Shown one piece after another: positions 5,492-10,500 of a stretch of 10,500 bases of DNA. The notes under the pieces were generated by a model. It made no database searches, had not been told where the DNA came from, and was given only the letters and a program-made list of their open reading frames with translations. The stretch comes from Lachnospiraceae bacterium. GTDB taxonomy: Bacteria > Bacillota > Clostridia > Lachnospirales > Lachnospiraceae. Within the stretch, counting starts at the first letter, position 1. Each line of letters opens with the position of its first letter. The DNA lies in NCBI GenBank assembly GCA_900759225.1, contig CAAEUM010000160.1, positions 1 through 10,500 of the forward strand, written 5' to 3'. Position numbers and translations under genes: made by a program.

Positions 5492-7192
5492 ATGGAAATT
5501 GTGAAATTTGAAGAATTGCAGCTGGATGAACGCATTATCAGGGCCATTACGGAAATGGGCTTTGAGGAGGCGTCTCCCATACAGGCCCAGGCCATTCCTG
5601 TGGTTATGGATGGCCGGGATATGATTGGCCAGGCTCAGACCGGAACGGGAAAGACCGCGGCCTTCGGGCTTCCGCTGCTGCAGAAGGTAGACCCAAAGCT
5701 TAAGAAGATCCAGGCCATTGTGCTGCTTCCTACCAGGGAGCTGGCAATCCAGGTAGCAGAGGAGCTGAGGCGGTTTGCCAAGTTTATGCATGGAGTAAAG
5801 GTGCTGCCGATCTACGGCGGTCAGGATATTGTAAAGCAGATCCGCTCCTTAAAGGACGGCACTCAGATCGTGGTGGGAACGCCTGGCCGCGTTATGGACC
5901 ATATGAGGCGGAAGACCATCCGCGTGGATTATGTAAATACAGTGGTACTGGATGAGGCAGATGAGATGCTGAACATGGGCTTTTTAGAGGATATGGAAAC
6001 GATCTTGAGCCAGCTTCCAGAAGAGCGCCAGACCATGATGTTTTCCGCTACTATGCCTCAGGCCATTGTGGATATTGCTAAGAAATTCCAGAATGAGCCG
6101 GTGACAGTGCGTGTGGTGAAAAAGGAGCTGACTGTTCCAAAGGTAACCCAGTATTACTATGAGGTAAAGCCAAAGAATAAGGTGGAGGTTATGTGCCGCC
6201 TTCTGGATATGTATGATCCCAAGCTTTCCATTGTATTCTGCAACACCAAGCGGCAGGTAGATGACCTGGTGCAGGCTTTGCAGGGAAGAGGCTATTTTGC
6301 AGAGGGGCTTCATGGAGACTTAAAGCAGATGCAGCGTGACCGGGTTATGGACAGCTTCCGCAACGGCCGCACAGAAATCCTGGTTGCTACGGATGTGGCT
6401 GCAAGAGGCATTGACGTAGGGAATGTGGAGGCGGTATTTAACTATGATATCCCTCAGGATGACGAGTATTATGTGCACCGGATCGGCCGTACAGGCAGGG
6501 CCGGAAGAGAAGGGAAGGCCTTCAGCCTGGTGGTAGGCCGCGAGGTTTATAAGCTTCGGGACATCCAGCGCTACTGCAAGACAAAGATCATTCCTCAGGC
6601 AATCCCGTCCTTAAATGACATTACGGAGATTAAGGCGGACAAGGTGCTGGAGCAGGTAAAAGAGGTGCTAAATGATGCAGATCTGTCAAAGCTTGTAACC
6701 GTTATTGAGAAGAAGCTTCTGGAGGAGGATTACACCTCCATGGATTTGGCAGCAGCTCTTCTCAAGATGAATATGGGCGAGGACAATGAGGATATTATTG
6801 ACAGCTTTGAGCCGGCCCGCTCCCTGGATGACCTTGAAAGCTGGGGAAAGAGCGGAAAGAGCCGCAGCCGCAATTCAAATGGCCGCAGTAGCCGCAGGGG
6901 CGCCACTGACCGGGCAGCCATTGATTATGTGATCAACGGCGGACATGACAACATGGCAAGGCTTTTTATCAATATCGGAAAGGACCAGCGCATTACACCG
7001 GGAGACATCCTGGGGGCAGTAGCAGGTGAATCAGGAATTCCTGGCAGGGTCGTAGGAAGCATTGATATGTATGACGGCTACACCTTCGTGGAGGTGCCGG
7101 CAGACTGTGCAGAGGTGGTATTAAAGGCCATGGCCCATGCAAAGATCAAGGGAAAGAGCGTCCATATGGAGAAGGCGAATTCCAGGAGATAA
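5492..7192 (+). CDS. DEAD-box ATP-dependent RNA helicase with DbpA-type RNA-binding domain (DeaD/CshA-like)
   Basis: A 566-residue cytoplasmic RNA helicase that remodels rRNA or mRNA structure, typically in ribosome assembly, RNA decay and cold adaptation. In order: Q motif with F6 and the GFEEASPIQ segment (23-31), Walker A AQTGTGKT (48-55), PTREL, DEAD (154-157), SAT (185-187), then the second RecA-like domain with VATDVAARGID and HRIGRTGR (329-336). A basic Ser/Arg/Gly linker around 450-470 leads to a C-terminal DbpA-type RRM (about 473-560), as in DeaD/CsdA and DbpA. The start at 5492 gives the usual MxxxxF opening and follows AAAGGA at 5474-5479, a rather long 12-nt spacing. Its leader carries two terminator-like hairpins, suggesting attenuation. 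It is flanked by its own promoter and terminators, so it is probably monocistronic. Confidence 0.96.
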   Translation: MEIVKFEELQLDERIIRAITEMGFEEASPIQAQAIPVVMDGRDMIGQAQTGTGKTAAFGLPLLQKVDPKLKKIQAIVLLPTRELAIQVAEELRRFAKFMHGVKVLPIYGGQDIVKQIRSLKDGTQIVVGTPGRVMDHMRRKTIRVDYVNTVVLDEADEMLNMGFLEDMETILSQLPEERQTMMFSATMPQAIVDIAKKFQNEPVTVRVVKKELTVPKVTQYYYEVKPKNKVEVMCRLLDMYDPKLSIVFCNTKRQVDDLVQALQGRGYFAEGLHGDLKQMQRDRVMDSFRNGRTEILVATDVAARGIDVGNVEAVFNYDIPQDDEYYVHRIGRTGRAGREGKAFSLVVGREVYKLRDIQRYCKTKIIPQAIPSLNDITEIKADKVLEQVKEVLNDADLSKLVTVIEKKLLEEDYTSMDLAAALLKMNMGEDNEDIIDSFEPARSLDDLESWGKSGKSRSRNSNGRSSRRGATDRAAIDYVINGGHDNMARLFINIGKDQRITPGDILGAVAGESGIPGRVVGSIDMYDGYTFVEVPADCAEVVLKAMAHAKIKGKSVHMEKANSRR

Positions 7193-7240
7193 ACCGTAAC
7201 AGTTCAGCCTTGCATTTTCGCATGGCTGAACTGTTACGGT
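7193..7240. repeat. Perfect 17-bp inverted repeat just after the helicase stop
   Basis: ACCGTAACAGTTCAGCC (7193-7209) and its exact reverse complement (7224-7240) flank a 14-base loop, in which TGC and GCA can pair further. The left arm starts at the base after the stop codon. No T-run follows, so it may be an RNA 3'-end stabiliser, or a copy of a dispersed palindromic element, rather than a classic terminator. Confidence 0.8.
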
Positions 7241-7262
7241 AGACCTGTTTGAATAAGTCAGA

Positions 7263-7293
7263 AAAAGCCGTCGGTATGAAACCGGCGGCTTTT
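7263..7293. terminator. Bidirectional intrinsic terminator between convergent genes
   Basis: AAAAGCCGTCGGT (7263-7275) pairs with ACCGGCGGCTTTT (7281-7293) through 13 bp with one G-U pair and a five-base ATGAA loop. It ends in T residues on the plus strand, and its A-rich left arm supplies U residues on the minus strand. It can serve both the helicase and the minus-strand DUF362 gene. Confidence 0.88.
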
Positions 7294-7327
7294 GGAATTT
7301 AAGAAGGGAAAAATACAAAAAGCTTCC

Positions 7328-8428
7328 TTATTTTCTCCAGTTTTCCTGCAGAAATTCCACAATGTCAGCAGCCTTTGGAGGACATCCCTTTAAGGTGCTT
7401 TTAAAGCAGCAGGTACACTGGCCTACGCCGATCTCACCCTCCTTGCCCTTGTAGCCCTGTCCAATGGCAATGGGGGGCAGTCCCTTTCGTAAATAGCCCA
7501 TATCGCTCATGCGGTCAAGGGCATAGATCAAGGAGCCGTAGCAGGCGCTGCAGGCGTCAGAAGGAGCCGTATAGGCAGCAAGGTTCTGAACCCGTCTTGT
7601 CATGCGGAATTTGCTGTTTGGGCTTTCAGCAGCTTCGTTTAAATAGATCATGTTGGCGTGAGCTGTATCGGTGCTTCCAACTCCCAGGCGTTCTGCCATG
7701 GAAATATAGGGGACTTCATCAATGGAGTAGCCCATACTGTCACAGACAAAAGTATCGCAGAGCACAGGGTCTTTAAAGCCCAGGACGCGGTTCATGACAA
7801 CAGGATTTCCGCCCTCCTCAAAATCAAGGTCCCCGCAGATGTTGTCCACAAGGATGAAATCATTGCGGGCGATTGTGTTTAAGTGGGCAATGGGCTTGTG
7901 AAGGCCCAGGGTGTGAAAGCGGCGCTTTTCCTGGTTGGGGATAACGCCCTTGTTATTTTTCAGGGCACAGGTAATGGTTGTCTGGCAGTGGCCCTTTAAT
8001 ACAGGCATATTGATCATGTAATCCACAGCGGCAGCCTTGTCGCAGAGCTTGATCTTCATGCCCTTTGCGTCATATTCCTTCCAGGTATCCCGCTGCAGAT
8101 CCTCAAATGGCACCTTGTAGCGCTGGCATACCAGGTCATAGCCGGCTGCGCGGAATGCTTCCCCGGTGCGGTCGCCTACCCAGGAGCCTTCCATAATGGT
8201 AATATTTTGAAAACCATGCTCCTGAAGGTATTCAATCGTGCCGGCCAGAAGCTCACTGTGGGTGGTTGCGCCGCTGGAGGGGGCCTTTGCTGTTACAAGA
8301 TTGGGCTTTAATGCGATTTTTTTATTTATATCCCCAATATCCTCAGCGACCTTTGCAGCCTCAAGCACGTTCTTTGCCATCTGCTTGTAATCGGTTCCGT
8401 GTATCAGGATGATATCGTTGCGGTTCAT
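7328..8428 (-). CDS. DUF362 domain-containing protein with C-terminal cysteine clusters
   Basis: A 366-residue protein of the DUF362 family, whose members are often linked to iron-sulfur or metal chemistry but lack an agreed function. Recognisable family segments are KPNLVTAKAPSSGATTH near residue 45, followed by the EGSW and NMPVLKGH stretches. The C-terminal part carries CSAC (293-296) and QCTCC...GC (C338, C340, C341, C349), a plausible metal or Fe-S ligand set, although it is not a standard 4Fe-4S ferredoxin spacing. I chose ATG 8428 over the longer in-frame start at 8527: it has an excellent ribosome site (AAAGGAGGAG on the minus strand) and lies downstream of the best promoter, whose -35 box coincides with the longer start. 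It is transcribed divergently from the deacylase gene and convergently with the helicase. Confidence 0.9.
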   Translation of the reverse strand: MNRNDIILIHGTDYKQMAKNVLEAAKVAEDIGDINKKIALKPNLVTAKAPSSGATTHSELLAGTIEYLQEHGFQNITIMEGSWVGDRTGEAFRAAGYDLVCQRYKVPFEDLQRDTWKEYDAKGMKIKLCDKAAAVDYMINMPVLKGHCQTTITCALKNNKGVIPNQEKRRFHTLGLHKPIAHLNTIARNDFILVDNICGDLDFEEGGNPVVMNRVLGFKDPVLCDTFVCDSMGYSIDEVPYISMAERLGVGSTDTAHANMIYLNEAAESPNSKFRMTRRVQNLAAYTAPSDACSACYGSLIYALDRMSDMGYLRKGLPPIAIGQGYKGKEGEIGVGQCTCCFKSTLKGCPPKAADIVEFLQENWRK

Positions 8429-8462
8429 GAAACTCCTCCTTTGTGTTTTGATCCAATTTTCA

Positions 8463-8482
8463 CATCGGATGGACATCCGATG
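8463..8482. promoter_or_regulatory. Perfect 8-bp-arm palindrome in the DUF362 leader (operator or RNA hairpin)
   Basis: CATCGGAT and ATCCGATG flank a four-base centre (GGAC). It lies about 9-28 nt downstream of the predicted minus-strand transcription start and about 35 bp upstream of the DUF362 start codon. Its symmetry suits a dimeric repressor site, but a 5'-UTR stem-loop is equally possible. Confidence 0.55.
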
Positions 8483-8497
8483 CTCCCTGGCTGTTAC

Positions 8498-8527
8498 ATT
8501 ATAGTACAGGTTTCTTTTAAATGGCAA
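8498..8527 (-). promoter_or_regulatory. Sigma-A promoter for the DUF362 gene
   Basis: Read on the minus strand, TTGCCA (8527-8522) and TATAAT (8503-8498) are 18 bp apart. The -10 box is perfect and the -35 box matches 5 of 6 bases. Transcription would start near 8491, giving a leader of about 60 nt. Its -35 box is 9 bp from that of the divergent promoter. Confidence 0.8.
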
Positions 8528-8536
8528 GCCTTTGCC

Positions 8537-8565
8537 TTGTCATTTGAAAAAAAGAGCGCTATAAT
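8537..8565 (+). promoter_or_regulatory. Sigma-A promoter for the YbaK-type deacylase gene
   Basis: TTGTCA (8537-8542) and TATAAT (8560-8565) are 17 bp apart, matching 5 of 6 and 6 of 6 consensus bases. The start would be near 8572, leaving a leader of about 60 nt. It is back to back with the DUF362 promoter, so a protein bound between them could affect both. Confidence 0.82.
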
Positions 8566-8632
8566 GTCACGGGAAAGCTGCTGGAAGAAAACGGCAGGAT
8601 ATAAGGAGCAGACAGGTGAGAGGATATAACAG

Positions 8633-9106
8633 ATGAAAGAGACAAAAACAAACGTAATGCGCCTTTTGGACGCAGCAGGTATTTCCTATACAACAGGCAG
8701 CTATGAGGTGGATGAAAATGACCTTTCCGGCAGTCATGCAGCAGATTTAATGGGGATTGACCATGACAGGATGTATAAGACCCTTGTACTCAAGGGAGAG
8801 AAAAAGGGATATCTTGTGTGCTGCATCCCGGTGGATGAGGAGCTGGATCTAAAGAAGGCAGCCAAAGTTTCCGGTGAGAAGAAGGTAGAAATGATCCACG
8901 TAAAGGATATGCTTGGTATTACCGGTTATATCCGGGGCGGCTGTTCCCCGATCGGAATGAAAAAGAAATTTCCTACTTATATAGAAGAAATGGCCCAGCT
9001 TTATGAAACGATCACCATCAGTGCAGGACAGAGAGGTGTCCAGGTGACCCTTTCTCCCGAGCAGCTAAAGGATTATGTAGAGGGTCAGTTTGTGCCTTTG
9101 GTATAG
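8633..9106 (+). CDS. ybaK: Cys-tRNA(Pro)/aminoacyl-tRNA deacylase, YbaK/EbsC family
   Basis: A 157-residue single-domain protein of normal YbaK length. YbaK enzymes hydrolyse mischarged Cys-tRNA(Pro) in trans after prolyl-tRNA synthetase has loaded cysteine, a translation quality-control step in the cytoplasm. Visible hallmarks are the N-terminal fold with SGSHAADLMGID (32-43), the conserved lysine in YKTLVLKG (K49), and the glycine-rich active-site stretch GYIRGGCSPIGMKKKFP (98-114). The C-terminus carries the expected ISAGQRG region. GAGAGGA (8618-8624) is a good ribosome site 8 bp before the ATG, and a strong promoter lies about 70 bp upstream. No clear terminator separates its stop from the 6S RNA promoter, so some read-through into that gene is possible. 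The exact tRNA specificity within the YbaK/ProX group is not resolved by sequence. Confidence 0.93.
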   Translation: MKETKTNVMRLLDAAGISYTTGSYEVDENDLSGSHAADLMGIDHDRMYKTLVLKGEKKGYLVCCIPVDEELDLKKAAKVSGEKKVEMIHVKDMLGITGYIRGGCSPIGMKKKFPTYIEEMAQLYETITISAGQRGVQVTLSPEQLKDYVEGQFVPLV

Positions 9107-9144
9107 GCAGGCACAGCCATGGGGGGAAGTTTTACAAAATTGAC

Positions 9145-9173
9145 TTGAAAAACCCGGATGTTTGGGTTATAAT
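9145..9173 (+). promoter_or_regulatory. Sigma-A promoter of the 6S RNA gene
   Basis: TTGAAA (9145-9150) and TATAAT (9168-9173) are 17 bp apart. An overlapping TTGACT at 9140-9145 would give a 22-bp spacing and is less likely. Transcription should begin near 9180, just before the structured RNA. Confidence 0.75.
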
Positions 9174-9180
9174 AGCACCA

Positions 9181-9385
9181 TAATAAATGAAGCAGGATTT
9201 GTAATTACCTGGGGTGTTCGAAATTCTTACCAATTTTGAACCTACATTTGACAAAAGGGATTCCAATATTTTTAGACGGATGTCATGCCTCCTTTACGAG
9301 TGGAAGGCAGAAGCCTAAGTGAGGTTGCCCACCTAGCATTGCTAGGCGTCAATAAGTAAGAGACGGCATCTTGGGGTTACAGATG
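9181..9385 (+). ncRNA. ssrS: 6S RNA, regulator of RNA polymerase
   Basis: A non-coding gene of about 200 nt with the 6S layout: a long closing stem, an open central region and a terminal hairpin. 6S RNA mimics an open promoter and binds sigma-A/sigma-70 holoenzyme, damping transcription in stationary phase. Seen here: ATTTGTAA (9197-9204) pairs with TTACAGAT (9377-9384); the conserved-looking GGGGTGTTCG (9211-9220) lies opposite GACGGCATCTTGG, like the GATGTTCG and GGCATCTCGG elements of E. coli 6S RNA. CCTAGC (9332-9337) pairs with GCTAGG (9341-9346) as a 3'-bubble hairpin, and TGCCT (9286-9290) pairs with AGGCA (9305-9309) near the apex. A promoter precedes it and a terminator follows. No sensible reading frame crosses it. 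The identification is from pattern memory, not a covariance search. Confidence 0.82.
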
Positions 9386-9387
9386 AT

Positions 9388-9420
9388 AAAAGCAGCGGGT
9401 TTCTCGCTGCTTTCCTTTTA
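9388..9420 (+). terminator. Intrinsic terminator of the 6S RNA gene
   Basis: AAAGCAGCG (9389-9397) pairs perfectly with CGCTGCTTT (9405-9413) around a seven-base loop, followed by CCTTTTA. The flanks GATAAAA and TTTTATC could extend the pairing. It comes straight after the 6S closing stem, so the mature RNA probably ends by processing just before it. Confidence 0.85.
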
Positions 9421-9499
9421 TCTATGCCTAGGACAGCATGGGCCTGTTCCATGTTCCCGGGCATTTGTGGCAGACAAAAACAGCAGGAGTGTAGGAACA

Positions 9500-10500
9500 A
9501 TGAAAACAAAAATGATAGCATGGGTCACCGGTATCATTTTGCTGATAATTCTGTTGATGACGGTGATCGTGTCCATGGAACAGCCCGGAGAGGGCATCAG
9601 CCGCGCCCAGGCTTCCAAGGCCCTTGCCCTTGCACTGACAGATAAGGAGGAATGTGAGAGCCGGGCGAAGGAAAGGCAGTCCTCCTGGTTTTCTGCAAAA
9701 GAGAAAGATAACTGGTTTGCCATGTATATGGACTATCTCTATGAGGAGGGATATTTTGACCCACAGCTGACGGAAGCCTCTTTAAAAAGCGCCCAGAAGG
9801 AGCTTACCTATCAGGAGGCGGCGATTGCGGCAGGAAAAATATCCGGCCGCTTAAAATCCAGGGTGGGAATGACAAAATATAACAGGACAAAACCTTATCC
9901 AAAGGAAGAGTGGTGGAGCCTTTATAATGAGATTCTAAGCTATACAGACGAAGATGGCGCAGTAAAGCAGGTGGAGGCAGTGCTTTACGGCACACCCTCC
10001 AATCTTTTGCAGGCAGAAAGCTGGACAGCTTACACGACTCAGGGAAACTTTGGCTTCCAGGGACTGGCTCTGGATACGTTTATTGACTGCAGGATACATT
10101 TTTACGCCAGAGGCAGTGAAATGATAGCCATAACAGGTATACCGGAACGGGATGTGGTGTATGAAAATGTATGGCTGTCCCAGGCAGATAAAGAGACATT
10201 CCGGGTTTACCTTGGAAGTACATACAGGGATTTTATGACGGACGGGAAGGTGAACCTGGAGGGGATGGCGCCAAATCTGGTGGATCTTACCTTAAAGGAT
10301 GGCAGGCTTAAGGATGTGGCAGTGAAAAAAGACCGGATTTCCGGTAAAGTGCTGTCCGTGACAGAGGATGCCATTGAGCTTGAGGGCTATGGGATCCTGC
10401 CTCTCTCCCAGCAGTTCCATGTATATAAGGTATATGGTGATTTTGAGGTGCTGGGGCCGGAGGATATTCTGGTGGGATATGATCTTCAGGAATTTGTGGC
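9500..10500 (+). CDS. Membrane-anchored, probable SpoIID/LytB-type protein, N-terminal part (3' end outside window)
   Basis: An open frame of at least 333 residues with no stop before the right edge. Residues 6-26 form one hydrophobic helix (starting MIAWVTG) with a short basic start, so it is an N-terminal membrane anchor or uncleaved signal with the rest outside the cell. The ISRAQASKALALAL segment (residues about 36-49) and a later LTYQEAAIAAGKI stretch resemble S-layer-homology-like repeats. Further on the chain is strand-rich (GKVLSVTEDAIELEGYG, then VYKVYGDFEVLGPED...VGYDLQEF), a layout I associate with Lachnospiraceae proteins that carry a SpoIID/LytB peptidoglycan-acting domain downstream; that domain is not in view. 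AGGAG at 9485-9489 precedes the ATG by 10 bp. No convincing promoter was found between the 6S terminator and this start. The gene reality is firm, the function tentative. Confidence 0.7.
   Translation, partial: MKTKMIAWVTGIILLIILLMTVIVSMEQPGEGISRAQASKALALALTDKEECESRAKERQSSWFSAKEKDNWFAMYMDYLYEEGYFDPQLTEASLKSAQKELTYQEAAIAAGKISGRLKSRVGMTKYNRTKPYPKEEWWSLYNEILSYTDEDGAVKQVEAVLYGTPSNLLQAESWTAYTTQGNFGFQGLALDTFIDCRIHFYARGSEMIAITGIPERDVVYENVWLSQADKETFRVYLGSTYRDFMTDGKVNLEGMAPNLVDLTLKDGRLKDVAVKKDRISGKVLSVTEDAIELEGYGILPLSQQFHVYKVYGDFEVLGPEDILVGYDLQEFV

Noticed and set aside
8429..8527. Longer start for the DUF362 gene at 8527
   Set aside because: The extra 33 residues include the palindrome and lie upstream of the best-placed ribosome site; the start codon would fall in the -35 box of its own promoter.
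9201..9385. RNase P RNA or tmRNA
   Set aside because: Neither the RNase P core elements nor a tRNA-like end and tag reading frame can be seen; the layout matches 6S RNA.
9418..9723. Minus-strand and plus-strand short frames near 9418-9723
   Set aside because: They overlap the convincing membrane-anchored frame beginning at 9500 and show only compositional shadows of it.

Overview
The window reads like a chromosomal housekeeping segment of a Clostridia genome, most likely a Lachnospiraceae relative (Enterocloster/Lachnoclostridium type). This is inferred from gene content, moderate GC, strong AGGAGG-type ribosome sites, sigma-A promoters and the style of the last, sporulation-type gene. I see no transposase, integrase, phage gene, CRISPR array, tRNA or rRNA.

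Layout. (1) 1-3158: one tightly packed plus-strand run made of the C-terminal end of a metal ABC-transporter ATPase with a His-rich tail, its ABC-3 family permease (zinc/manganese type), a TrkH/KtrB potassium channel subunit and its TrkA/KtrA NAD-binding regulator. The first three genes overlap, so divalent-metal and potassium uptake appear to share one transcript. (2) 3159-5300: a hairpin and a candidate promoter, then two G3E (CobW-family) P-loop proteins. The first is a canonical CxCC metallochaperone-type GTPase carrying a 45-bp tandem duplication that encodes a His/Asp/Cys metal-binding stretch. The second is a divergent P-loop protein, apparently fused to a DUF1980/YcgQ-like C-terminal domain. 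(3) 5301-7192: a near-consensus promoter, a roughly 135-nt leader holding two intrinsic-terminator-like hairpins, and a DEAD-box RNA helicase with a DbpA-type RNA-binding domain. (4) 7193-7327: two strong hairpins between convergent genes. (5) 7328-8428, minus strand: a DUF362 protein with C-terminal cysteine clusters. (6) 8429-8632: a compact divergent promoter region with a perfect 8-bp-arm palindrome. (7) 8633-9106: a YbaK-type aminoacyl-tRNA deacylase. (8) 9107-9499: a promoter, a structured RNA that I read as 6S RNA, and its terminator. (9) 9500-10500: the start of a membrane-anchored, probably SpoIID/LytB-type protein that runs off the window.

How the genes fit together. The first half is about cation handling: metal import, potassium uptake with nucleotide-sensing control, and metal insertion or buffering by G3E GTPases. 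The second half is RNA-centred: a helicase under probable transcription attenuation, a tRNA-editing hydrolase and the RNA polymerase regulator 6S RNA. The least ordinary items are the His/Cys repeat GTPase with its fused G3E-DUF1980 partner, and the double-terminator leader of the helicase. Nothing here clearly amounts to a wholly new defence or mobile system.
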